DNA from: Nothophaeocryptopus gaeumannii
Taxonomy: Eukaryota > Ascomycota > Dothideomycetes > Mycosphaerellales > Mycosphaerellaceae
Length of the DNA stretch: 64,000 nt
NCBI GenBank assembly: GCA_031771865.1
Contig: JASISA010000025.1
Coordinates: forward strand, 3,348,001 to 3,412,000
Direction: 5' to 3'
In this document: positions 50,731 to 59,921 of the stretch, one piece after another
Position numbering within the stretch: the first letter of the stretch is position 1
Layout: every line of letters starts with the position of its first letter
Position numbers and translations under genes: made by a program
Notes under the pieces: generated by a model
The model's database searches: none
Seen by the model: the letters and a program-made list of their open reading frames with translations, nothing else
Told to the model about the DNA's origin: nothing

Positions 50731-52164
50731 CTAACCTCCAAACCTCGCTTTCCGTTCAACTATGCTGATACTCTTCGCTCGTTGCGTGATTCGATTAAGC
50801 TCGTCTTGTATCGTCTGGTGGTGTAATTCCAACAGACCTATCCTCTCACCGGATAGAGTGGGGGATTGCGAAGAGCTCCGCGTGCTGCCGACAACGGAAT
50901 CTGCACTGCTGGTACTCCCTCCACGGGATGGTGTGGAAGATGGGTGCCAGTGGCAGAGTCTTTTCATCAAGGGTGCCATGTGTTCTCGTAGTTGTGTGAG
51001 GACCAGATGTGCGCTGACGATTCGTTGAGCTTTATCGTCTAAACAGCAGCTTCCAATGAACGTAGGTCCGGAGAGAATACAGCCTGTCAGTGGCGAATGA
51101 GTTTGGCAATGCTCTTTTGTGCCTAGAATCGCGGAGTACCAGCCGACGACCTTGTGAATGGCCAGATAAGTCATCAGAGGCACTTCTTGGTACAGGGCGC
51201 AGCGACAGTCCAGGATGCTGTTCAGTTTGCACAGAGCGTCGCGGCTATGTGAGAGCAGAGCGCCGACTTCCCGAGTATCGGTAAGGGAGCGCTCAGCATG
51301 AACGCGGCAGGATGGGTCTTTCGCAGCAGTCAAGCAGTCCTGCGCCGCGACGTGGAAATCAGATACAATGCTCATGACTTCAGTGGCACAATCATGCGTC
51401 TTCTTCTGTCGGAGGAGCGGTTCTGCCGTTGCCGTACCAGGACTGGTGTGCGATGATTCTGTGGGTTCTGAGCGATTGGCTATTCCTTTCATGAGCTTGA
51501 TATTTTTGTGCTCCACAGGCTGATCAAAAGAATCCATGCTGTATTCTTGTATTGGAGGAGTGTACAACGCGGTCGAATTGCTCGTGTTGAGGGACAGATC
51601 ATTGATTTCCATGCCAGGCTTGAAGTCGTGGGCACTAGTTGTGTCGGAATACGACAGCCCTCTATCCATTTCAACATCTGGCGTTGCATCGAGCATCCAG
51701 ACGAAATCGTCTTGAAACTCTGATATCGGTTGTGGCGCTGGTCGTTGCTGTGGCTGCTGCTGTTGCTGTAGTTGCTGCTGTTGCTGTAGTTGCTCTGATG
51801 TCTGTTGGTGCAGTCGTTGGACGGCCAGCTGTGAGGATTGGTGTTGCATCAGATCCGGACACGGGACTGAGAATGCGTATGGTACAGTTGTGGGAGCAGG
51901 CCGAGCCGTGGCTGGTACTGGAGTTCCGGTTCCTTGACTTTGGGGCGTAGGCGGAGGAGAGACGAGAAGACGAGGGCGCTCTCCTGTCCTTTTTGACATA
52001 CTGTATTCGCACTCGATTCCCTTGACGGCACAGCGATGGCATTTAGGTCGCTCCTTCCCGCATCGCGTTTTCTGAGCACTGCACGCGTTGCAAGAGTTGC
52101 GAACCTTTTGCGACTTCCGAACTCGAGCTGGAGCAACCTCGCTGCTGGGACTTTGACCAACCAT
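50731..52164 (-). CDS. AflR-like Zn2Cys6 transcription factor
   Basis: Intronless. The frame is open up to 52233 but the first ATG is at 52164 (MVGQSPSSEVAP), giving 477 residues. The DNA-binding cluster is CNACSAQKTRCGKERPKC followed by HRCAVKGIEC, with the standard C6 spacing, preceded by the basic RKSQKVRNS. The linker after it, YSMSKRTGERPR, is close to that of AflR-type regulators, and a Gln-rich tract (LQQQQQLQQQQQPQQ) lies at about 125-145. The C-terminal third (EVMSIVSDFHVAAQDCL, LCKLNSILDCRCALYQEVPL, GPTFIGSCCLDDKAQRI, SAHLVLTQLREHM) resembles the AflR domain found in regulators of polyketide pathways. Regulators of this type bind pathway promoters. The target here is unknown; the dead O-methyltransferase 1 kb away hints at a former metabolite locus. 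Confidence 0.85.
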   Translation of the reverse strand: MVGQSPSSEVAPARVRKSQKVRNSCNACSAQKTRCGKERPKCHRCAVKGIECEYSMSKRTGERPRLLVSPPPTPQSQGTGTPVPATARPAPTTVPYAFSVPCPDLMQHQSSQLAVQRLHQQTSEQLQQQQQLQQQQQPQQRPAPQPISEFQDDFVWMLDATPDVEMDRGLSYSDTTSAHDFKPGMEINDLSLNTSNSTALYTPPIQEYSMDSFDQPVEHKNIKLMKGIANRSEPTESSHTSPGTATAEPLLRQKKTHDCATEVMSIVSDFHVAAQDCLTAAKDPSCRVHAERSLTDTREVGALLSHSRDALCKLNSILDCRCALYQEVPLMTYLAIHKVVGWYSAILGTKEHCQTHSPLTGCILSGPTFIGSCCLDDKAQRIVSAHLVLTQLREHMAPLMKRLCHWHPSSTPSRGGSTSSADSVVGSTRSSSQSPTLSGERIGLLELHHQTIQDELNRITQRAKSISIVERKARFGG

Positions 52165-54346
52165 CCTGAATGTTGAATGTTGAACGTCGAAAGATAGCTT
52201 CCAAACAAGGCTTTCTGCGTGTGCAAAAGACAAGCTAGTTGCTCAGGAGCAATAGAACTGCAGAAGAAGGTACAGATAGATGTATCTATCGGGTGTCCAG
52301 GCGCTCGGTGTGGACCCTGCCCTGCGGCCGAGCGCGGTTGCGAACATCATTCGGTGCGTCTTGTACCAGGGACTCTTACAACATGCCGCAAGGAGTAAAG
52401 CGATACAGTTGTCATGGGGGTAGCATGCTCGCAGTCAGTGGGAGATTCGTGGTAGAAGTTGACTTAGTGCAGCCGCTCGAGTAGGGGCAGCTCAGCGTAC
52501 GTGAGGTGAGGTTGCGCCAGGTCTGCAGCTATTGTAGATCGCATATTTCTGGGGGATCGACGATCCTAAGTCAACATGAACAGAACAGCTAAGGCTGACG
52601 AAGCGTTTGTCCCAAGTAGTAGTGTGCAAGTTGGCTGTGAAGTGGATTTCTGGAAGGACGAAGATGATGGCGCCACGTGTGTTTCGCCGCCGTGCGTCAC
52701 GTGAGCGGCACCCGTATACGATGCGCAGTTGGCTCTTTCATCGTTCGTGCCTGTTCTCATCGAGTTGCTTCGTACTACCGAATGGCTTCTGTGCTTTTCG
52801 GCGCATTTCCTACAGGGTGTCGGTAACCTTATTCTCGAAAGCACATGGAAATGTAGCGTGGTTGCTACACCATTGGCCGCTAGGGCGCCGAGAGGCCTGC
52901 ACCACGCCAAAGAGCGGTCACAGACTCGCAAACGTGATGGCTGACCACGCGTGCAGATGAGTAGTCGAGGGCGAAGCAGAGGAGCATTGGCGGCATCGAC
53001 CAGCGTGGCAGCGGAGAGTAGCTCGTGACACGAGGCGGTATACGAAGCGTGTTGTTGCTGCCTGTAGCATGTAGCTACATGAAGCCCTAGGAATAGATAC
53101 AGAGCCGAGGAGCAGATTCTGTGTGCATAGTGGCTTTGGAGTGAGACAGCGAGAAGTGAGGTTGATTTTGATGCACGCAGACATTGCGCTACCTCCTTCT
53201 GAGGCGCTCTAGCGAACGTGCGTGTATGTTCTTGCCTCAGGTTGTAGATGTGGGTCCGCCCTAGTATAGCGTCGATCTGTAATATTATTGGACAGTGCAA
53301 ACGTTCTCGTGGAGCTTGACAGCGTTCAGGCATAAAATCAGGCATACACTGGAGCGTGCGCGGCTGAATCGACGCTAACGCAACGCTATTTAAAGCCCGA
53401 TGGGTATTGAGAAGGAGGCAGACATTGCGGTACATCCTACTCCATACACTAGAACTACTTACCACGTGCCAATTCCACTCCAACTAGCTAAACCTTATTT
53501 CACACATTTCGGATCAAGCATGATCCAAGGCGCCACCCCGCCCCAAAGAACCACCGCTAAAGATAACCGTCCTGCAGAGCAGATCAAGCCCCACAAGCTA
53601 TCGAGACCCAGACCACTGGTAAAGTGTAGGGACTGCGACGCGGAGGGCCGTGTCCCGAATGGCAAAGCCACGAGTGACGAACGCCGTAGCGTCCACTTGT
53701 GACAGTCTGTTCATCGATAGCAGGCGCAAAGCCGCCGCACCTGTTCGTTAAATTTTTTGGCCTGCGACTGACGACCTCCGACCAATCAATTGTGTTTCAT
53801 TATCTCAACTTGAAACATATTGGCCCACTGCGACAGCAGTTCTATCGCCATGCTCACCGACCGTCCATTCAACGACAATACGTTCACCTGCTCAGTAGTG
53901 CATAACCATCACTCATCGAGGTCTATTGTTGCGATCAATGGTTCGGGTTCATGTATCGCGCCGCGTTGATTGATGGGGTAGAGTCGGCCTTCCGTGACCG
54001 TGAACATTCGTCAGCTTCCCCAGCAATGCCATCGGCATCTATCGTCCAGAACCCGCTGCGTTTCTACAAGCTTTCAGGAGCAACGTAGCGCCTAGAAACC
54101 CGGTGTCCAACACAGACTGCACTTGCGGAAAGCATGCGAGTGATAGTTGGTAATTACTAGTATTTCTGGTGAGTAACACTTCCAAGTAGCTATCGTTAAC
54201 GTGGTGAGACTTACTCAAGATTGCTCCTCCCCCCAAAGCATCTTGCTCGTGAAACCATATATTGGATTCTAAGCATAGATTCGTTAGCTGGCTCCTGGCC
54301 AGAAGCTTGCCTCTTTGTGCAGTTAACGTCTATATCGTGCTGCATC
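52165..54346. other. intergenic, long
   Basis: About 2.2 kb. The longest ORF is 52566-53483 on the reverse strand (305 codons, TTG start, Cys/His/Ser-rich), which does not read as a normal protein and is not supported. A TATA-like TATTTAAAG lies near 53388, but no gene was tied to it. No repeats were noted. Confidence 0.5.
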
Positions 54347-56272
54347 TCATCCGTCCGTCTTCTGCTTCTTCATAGGCAGCGAAGGTACCTTGAACCCCTG
54401 TGAGTCAACCTTTGCAGGCTGGGGGTTGCTCGCACCACCAAGTTGAGTGAATGTGCCACTCTTGAACCACCTATCCTCCTCTGCTTTCCTCTTGCGCTCC
54501 ATCTCCTGTCGGACCTTGGGGTCCACGAGCTCGATACCTTGCACAGGTGTGAATGCGACGCTCGAAACGGTACCACTTGGTTGCCCACCCACATTTGTCT
54601 TCAGACCGCTGCCCACACCAGCCGCCCGAAGGCCTTGCGCCTTCAAAGCACCGGGAGTCGTGAGACCATTTCCACCAAAGCCTCGGAGTGATGTTGCTGT
54701 TCCGGAACCTCCGGCAGGAGTGGCGCCGCCCCAGCCAGCGTTCTTCTTCGAAAGCTTCGCGCGGGTGCGTTGATCGACTTGGGTTGCTCGAATCCGTCCG
54801 TCGTCCTGTGCCCCAATCATACCCAACCCCTTCGAGCTGTCACCGAAGCCGACTTCGGCTTCTTCCTTTCCGAACGCCATCCGGTTCTGTGCTTTGCGAA
54901 GATCAGTCATGGCGGTCGCCTCCTTCATCTTCCGTACTCGTCGACCACCGCGCTTTCGCGATGGCTTGTCATCCGGTGCTGGAAGTGCCTTGATACCGCT
55001 GTTGGGTGGGGCTTCAGAGAGCTTGTTGATTCGCTTTTCGACTTGGTCCGCCAGGGCAAGACCCTGCCCTCCAGACGTCGATTCGTGCGCGCCATCGATT
55101 CGAGCAGCGAGAACCACCTTCGCTGACAAGATGCGCATTGCTTGGACCTTGAGATCTTGTGGGACTGATCGGATGATCTCATTCTGGTACAGCACTCCCT
55201 GATTGCGCACGCCAACATTGGTGGCAAGACCAACGCCTCTCGCGCTCTTCTTGTTGCCAAGGGGAGGGATGTTACAGGCTGGAGTCTTGGCAAGGCCGTT
55301 GATGCCTCCGGTGTAATTGATGAGCTGAGCCGCAGTCGAGGACCCTATGAGTGATGTGAGATTGGGCGCGAACATAGACATGCGAGATTGCACATATTCG
55401 GTCAGGACAGTCTTGGCATGGTCAAGCTTCAGAGTCATCTGGCATGCGCGTCTGACTGTGGCAAGCTCGGCTTCTGAGAGCGTTGTTCCAGATGTGTTAG
55501 TAGCCTCGACAGTGACAACCATGAGAGAAGGCCCATCAAGCACTTGTCGCAAGGACTGGCCCACGACATTGTCTTTGCTTTCGCTGATCGACTTGATGTT
55601 GTCCATGGGTCCATTTCCGATGATGGCCACGGCGCGTGCATACTCGAGAGGATTCTGAACAAGAGTCTCCAGCTCGGGGAAGCAGACGGAGTAGTGATCA
55701 CGGATGAACTTGTGCACTAAGATGATCTCGCCGTCGATTCCGGTCGAAAGCGTGTTGGCCTGTGTTAGTAACTGATACTCTGGGTTGTCCTCGACGTTGC
55801 CGACGTTTCTAATCTGTTGACCAGGCGGCAGGCTTCGGTAGTGATTGATTTTCTGCAGTCCCACTTGGTTAGGGCTGTGTCCTCTTAACTTAACGTTGGC
55901 AACACTATGGCATCGGCAAAGGAATGTGCTTACCTCAAGTAATGGATCCAGCTGCTTCATGAGTCCTGCGACGCTGCGTACGTCGCTCACGTTCTGCAGT
56001 TCCAGTTTCTCCACCCGCGCCTTGGTCTCCTCTTCCGTCTCCTCTTCTTCCATCTTCAAGTGGCTTGGCACGTTGCTGCCATCTAGATCATCGTCTGGTG
56101 CCTCCTCGTCGCCGTCCAACTCCATGCTGCCCTTTTGTTGGGGGGCGACAACATCTCGCTTGCTGTCTTTGGCATCATCGTAGCCACCAAAATCCTTCTC
56201 GTCGACATGCTCCTCGTTCTCGTCGCCCGAGTCCTCAAAGTCGTTAAGCAGCTCGTCTGCGATGGTTGCCAT
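54347..56272 (-). CDS. PRP31: PRP31, U4/U6 snRNP-specific protein
   Basis: Two exons, 55934-56272 and 54347-55852, with an 81-nt intron (donor GTAAGC, acceptor GACTGCAG). The intron length is a multiple of three and has no in-frame stop, so retention would add 27 residues in frame. The spliced product has 614 residues. The N-terminus is acidic (DELLNDFEDSGDENEEHVDE); the Nop domain follows with GNVEDNPEYQLLTQANTL, LVHKFIRDHYSVCFPELETL and the signature RAVAIIGNG and ARIDG. The C-terminal half carries the basic KPSRKRGGRRVRKMKEATAM and a conserved end. Prp31 binds U4 snRNA kink-turn with 15.5K/Snu13 and holds the U4/U6.U5 tri-snRNP together. Start is 312 bp from CLF1 in divergent orientation. 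Confidence 0.95.
   Translation of the reverse strand: MATIADELLNDFEDSGDENEEHVDEKDFGGYDDAKDSKRDVVAPQQKGSMELDGDEEAPDDDLDGSNVPSHLKMEEEETEEETKARVEKLELQNVSDVRSVAGLMKQLDPLLEVSTFLCRCHSVANVKLRGHSPNQVGLQKINHYRSLPPGQQIRNVGNVEDNPEYQLLTQANTLSTGIDGEIILVHKFIRDHYSVCFPELETLVQNPLEYARAVAIIGNGPMDNIKSISESKDNVVGQSLRQVLDGPSLMVVTVEATNTSGTTLSEAELATVRRACQMTLKLDHAKTVLTEYVQSRMSMFAPNLTSLIGSSTAAQLINYTGGINGLAKTPACNIPPLGNKKSARGVGLATNVGVRNQGVLYQNEIIRSVPQDLKVQAMRILSAKVVLAARIDGAHESTSGGQGLALADQVEKRINKLSEAPPNSGIKALPAPDDKPSRKRGGRRVRKMKEATAMTDLRKAQNRMAFGKEEAEVGFGDSSKGLGMIGAQDDGRIRATQVDQRTRAKLSKKNAGWGGATPAGGSGTATSLRGFGGNGLTTPGALKAQGLRAAGVGSGLKTNVGGQPSGTVSSVAFTPVQGIELVDPKVRQEMERKRKAEEDRWFKSGTFTQLGGASNPQPAKVDSQGFKVPSLPMKKQKTDG
55853..55933 (-). 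other. 81-nt in-frame intron of PRP31
   Basis: GT-AG intron inferred from the conserved junction LLE|KINHYRSL and donor/acceptor sequence. Its 27 codons are all open, so a retained form would encode a full-length protein with a small hydrophilic-to-mixed insert in the region before the Nop domain. Confidence 0.85.
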
Positions 56273-56584
56273 CTTGGCGGTCGTGCTGGACGCCTACGCG
56301 CAGTGGCAGAAGAAACGCGCAGTCTATTTGCAAGATCGGCAGTACAACTACTGAGGCTCGTTATCTACGGCGGCGTTCGTTCAGTCAGTCCGTGATGTTG
56401 TCGTTGTTGCAAGGAAGAAGGTCCACAAGTTCAAAGCTCGAAGTCAAGAAGTTGCCCGCGCGCCAAGACTTTGAGTCGCGACTTCTGAACTTTCTCCTTC
56501 GCATGTGACAGCGACGACAACATTCGCCTGGAACCTCCGACACCTATCCGACCTCGTCGTCGTTCTACTCTCCAAACTATCACC
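56273..56584. promoter_or_regulatory. divergent intergenic region between PRP31 and CLF1
   Basis: 312 bp separate the start codons of two spliceosome genes on opposite strands. No coding sequence is seen. Shared promoter elements are likely but no specific motif was identified. Confidence 0.6.
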
Positions 56585-58606
56585 ATGGAGTCCTCGCGCG
56601 GCCCTCCGCGGGTCAAGAACAAGGCTGCCGCGCCCCAGCAGATCTCCGCCGAACAGCTCCTCCGCGAAGCCGTCGACAGACAAGAACCCGCCCTTACAGC
56701 ACCCACCCAGCGCTTCGCCGATCTCGAAGAACTCCACGAATACCAGGGACGAAAGCGAAAAGAGTTTGAAGACTATGTCCGTCGCAACAGGCTTAATATG
56801 GGCAACTGGTTCCGCTATGCCGCGTGGGAACTGGAACAGAAAGAATACCGGCGGGCGCGGTCAGTCTTCGAGAGAGCGCTGGATGTGGAGGCGACGAATG
56901 TGCAGCTTTGGGTGCGGTATATTGAGAGTGAGATGAAGGAGAGAAACATCAACCATGCGAGGAATTTACTGGATCGCGCGGTGACGATACTACCCCGAAT
57001 CGACAAGCTGTGGTATAAGTATGTCTACATGGAGGAAATGCTGGGGAATATCCCTGGTACGAGAGCGGTGTTTGAGAGATGGACGAGCTGGGAGCCAGAT
57101 GAGGCGGCCTGGAGTGCCTACATCAAATTAGAGAAGAGATATGGAGAATTTGATCGGGCCAGGAACGTCTTCGAGAGATTCACAATCGTACACCCCGAGC
57201 CGAGGAATTGGATAAAGTGGGCAAAATTCGAAGAGGAGAATGGAACTAGCGATCTGGTGCGAGATGTGTTTGGCATGGCAATTGAGACACTGGGCGATGA
57301 GTTTATGGATGAGAAGCTCTTCATCGCGTATGCGAGGTTTGAGGCCAAGCTGAAGGAATACGAGCGAGCGAGAGCTATCTACAAATATGCTCTGGACCGC
57401 ATGCCTAGATCACGATCAGCGATCTTGCACAAGTCTTACACCACCTTCGAGAAGCAATTCGGCGACCGAGAGGGCGTCGAAGACGTCGTGTTGGCCAAGC
57501 GACGAGTGCTTTACGAAGAGCAGGTTAAAGACAATCCGAAGAACTACGATGCATGGTTCGACTACGCAAGGCTAGAGGAGACAGGCGGCGACGAGGACAG
57601 AGTACGAGACGTCTACGAGCGAGCAATCGCACAGCTCCCTCCATCACACGAAAAGCGCCACTGGAGACGCTACATCTACCTCTGGATCTTTTACGCCCTA
57701 TACGAGGAGCTCACAACAAAAGACCCAGACCGGGCCCAGCAAGTCTACGAAGAAGCGTTGAAGATTGTCCCTCACAAAAAGTTCACATTCGCCAAACTCT
57801 GGATCCTGAAAGCACAATTCCATTTGCGAAGACAAGAGCTTGACAGAGCACGCAAAACTCTCGGGATGGCCATGGGCATGTGTCCGAAGAATAAGCTCTT
57901 CCGCGCCTACATCGAAATGGAGCTGAAACTCTTCGAATTCGTGCGCTGTCGAACGCTCTACGAGAAGTGGATTGAGTTCGACCCATCAAACAGTCAAGCT
58001 TGGATCAAATTCGCTGAGCTCGAACGCGGTCTCGAAGATCTGAAACGAACACGTGCTATCTTCGAGCTTTCCATTCAACAGAATGTGCTGGATATGCCGG
58101 AGCTTGTATGGAAAGCCTATATCGACTTCGAAGAAGAAGAGGGAGAGTTCGACAAGACACGCGAGCTGTATGAGAAGCTGCTGGAGAAGACCGAGCACGT
58201 CAAGGTCTGGATCTCATATGCACATTTCGAGATCAATGTCCCAGACGCGTCCACTTCAGAGGAGGAAGAAGCGCCCATATCCGAGGCAGCGAAGGCGAGA
58301 GCAAGGAAAGTCTTCGATCGCGCACACAAGCTCTACAAAGAGCAATCCTTGGTCGACGAGCGGGTATCGTTACTCAACGCGTGGAAAAAGTTCGAAGATA
58401 CGCATGGCTCGCAAGAGGAAATCGAAAAGGTCGCGAAGATGCTGCCTCGTAAGGTCAAGAAGAGGAGAAAGCTCGACGACGATTCGTTCGAAGAGTACAT
58501 GGATTACGTATTTCCAGCGGACGACGAGAGCTCGGCGAAGATGAGCAAGCTCATGTTGGCGGCGCAGAAGTGGAAGAGGGAGCAGGAGGGAGCTGCGGAG
58601 GCGTAG
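56585..58606 (+). CDS. CLF1: CLF1, crooked-neck-like spliceosome factor
   Basis: Intronless, 673 residues. HAT (half-a-TPR) repeats run through almost the whole protein, visible as repeated W-x-x-Y/F-A-x-x-E motifs, for example MGNWFRYAAWELEQKEYRRA, LWVRYIESEMKERNINHARN, WIKWAKFEEENGTSDLVRD and LFIAYARFEAKLKEYERAR. The N-terminus starts MESSRGPPRVKNKAAAPQQI as in other fungal Clf1 proteins. CLF1/CRNKL1 is part of the Prp19-associated NineTeen complex, which helps recruit and stabilise the tri-snRNP and U5 in the active spliceosome. Length is typical and the C-terminus ends in a basic, acidic-mixed tail. No damage is seen. Confidence 0.95.
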   Translation: MESSRGPPRVKNKAAAPQQISAEQLLREAVDRQEPALTAPTQRFADLEELHEYQGRKRKEFEDYVRRNRLNMGNWFRYAAWELEQKEYRRARSVFERALDVEATNVQLWVRYIESEMKERNINHARNLLDRAVTILPRIDKLWYKYVYMEEMLGNIPGTRAVFERWTSWEPDEAAWSAYIKLEKRYGEFDRARNVFERFTIVHPEPRNWIKWAKFEEENGTSDLVRDVFGMAIETLGDEFMDEKLFIAYARFEAKLKEYERARAIYKYALDRMPRSRSAILHKSYTTFEKQFGDREGVEDVVLAKRRVLYEEQVKDNPKNYDAWFDYARLEETGGDEDRVRDVYERAIAQLPPSHEKRHWRRYIYLWIFYALYEELTTKDPDRAQQVYEEALKIVPHKKFTFAKLWILKAQFHLRRQELDRARKTLGMAMGMCPKNKLFRAYIEMELKLFEFVRCRTLYEKWIEFDPSNSQAWIKFAELERGLEDLKRTRAIFELSIQQNVLDMPELVWKAYIDFEEEEGEFDKTRELYEKLLEKTEHVKVWISYAHFEINVPDASTSEEEEAPISEAAKARARKVFDRAHKLYKEQSLVDERVSLLNAWKKFEDTHGSQEEIEKVAKMLPRKVKKRRKLDDDSFEEYMDYVFPADDESSAKMSKLMLAAQKWKREQEGAAEA

Positions 58607-58851
58607 GAGTAGGAGACATAGGATCGAAGATTTAAATTGCGAAAGGTCGTGAAACAGCTGGCCCGGAAGAGGAATGCGTTACTGTGTCCAGTCACCTGCC
58701 TCATGATTCACATGCATTTTCACGGCTCGGCTCGGCTGATCCAAGATCGGGTTTGCAATTCGCCACTATCGAACTTTTCATCAGTTACAGCATCTCGCAT
58801 GCAAGCCCCAGAAATGCATCCCAACGAGACAAGTGCAAATGCCAAAGGAAA
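58607..58851. other. short intergenic region
   Basis: 245 bp between CLF1 and the F-box-like gene, with no independent ORF seen; the upstream open frame starting at 58684 is continuous with the F-box-like gene and may be leader. Confidence 0.4.
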
Positions 58852-59442
58852 ATGCCGCCGGCGCCGCAGTCAGCTACTAGTGCGAACTCGCACCTCTTCG
58901 ACCTTCCCGGAGAGCTCAAAAACCTCATCTACCGCTACGCCATCCTCGACTCGACCGCGTCAAACCGCATAGACATCACATCCTCCGGCTACGCACGCAG
59001 CGCCCTCCTGCTCGTCAACAAAGAAATCCGTCAAGACTGTCTCAAAATCTACTACCTCGAAAACCGCTTTCACGCAGACATCACCGACTACGACTGCAGC
59101 CCCCTCCTCAAATGGCAGGGTGCGCTCGTCAGTATCCAAAACACCACGACTCCAGAAGTAGAGATAAGACGGAGGGTCACCATTAGGTACCACGGGCTGC
59201 CATGTTGGGGGAACCTGATGAAGTGGATGGAGATGTATCACGCAGGTCGCTGCCAAGGGGCATTGAGGGCTGAGTACGTTGCGGAGCATATTGATGGGGT
59301 GGATTCGGAGTGGTTGATAATTGGAGGGATGTTTTCGATGGTGAGCGCGATGATGGGCAGGGAGTGGGAAGAGGTTGAGGGGTTGATGGGGAGCTGGAGG
59401 TTTGCGTTGGGGTCGATAGATGGGAGATGGGACAGGGATTGA
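58852..59442 (+). CDS. F-box-like protein
   Basis: The frame is open from 58684, but ATG 58852 (MPPAPQSATSANSHLFDLPG) is the natural start and gives 196 residues. The motif HLFDLPGELKNLIYRYAIL belongs to the LPxELRxxIY F-box-like group; SALLLVNKEIRQDCLKIYYL is the second hallmark, and the C-terminal half has WGNLMKWMEMYHAG and WLIIGGMFSMVSAMMG. Proteins in this large Pezizomycotina group are poorly characterised and many are short. A role with Skp1 is possible but not shown. No neighbour relationship is suggested beyond being the third intact-looking or near-intact member in this window. Confidence 0.7.
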   Translation: MPPAPQSATSANSHLFDLPGELKNLIYRYAILDSTASNRIDITSSGYARSALLLVNKEIRQDCLKIYYLENRFHADITDYDCSPLLKWQGALVSIQNTTTPEVEIRRRVTIRYHGLPCWGNLMKWMEMYHAGRCQGALRAEYVAEHIDGVDSEWLIIGGMFSMVSAMMGREWEEVEGLMGSWRFALGSIDGRWDRD

Positions 59443-59921
59443 GGGGATATGTGGCTAGTGGAAAGGGAAGTGAGAGTGTTCCGAGGTCTATGGTGTCTTC
59501 TATGGCACTCAAGAAAAAGACATACTCCCTTCAAAGCGCATAAATGAGTGAGAGTGCTGGATGTGAGTTTGCGCTGAGAAGGATGCCAGTCGAGCATAGC
59601 AAGGCATACTGAACACGGATGCTATCTACAGAGATATCACTGTGTTGCACAACAAAGACCCATGCATCCACGAGCTCCCTCATATTGATGGTGTGGTGAT
59701 GGTAGCAGTCACCTTGTGAAAGTAAAGTCAGTTGCTTGGCGGCCGCTGAGTCATCCCCGGCGCGTCCCACCTCAACGCGTCTCCACGATCAACACGATCA
59801 ACATCGACACTTCATCTTGAGCACAACCACCACATTTCTTTGTATTTGAGCGGCTTTGGTGCTGAAGATGCGACATGAAGCGCTCGTCTAACAGGTCTAC
59901 ACAATATCTCACTCGCCACGA
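59443..59921. other. intergenic, promoter region of DNA2
   Basis: About 480 bp. Reverse ORFs 59183-59770 are antisense overlaps without domains. The DNA2 promoter should lie here. Confidence 0.45.

Noticed and set aside
52566..53483. A 305-codon reverse-strand ORF in the long gap between the AflR-like gene and PRP31
   Set aside because: It begins with TTG, its composition (many Cys, His, Arg and Ser, little repeated structure) is that of random translation of GC-balanced DNA, and no motif or neighbour relation supports it.
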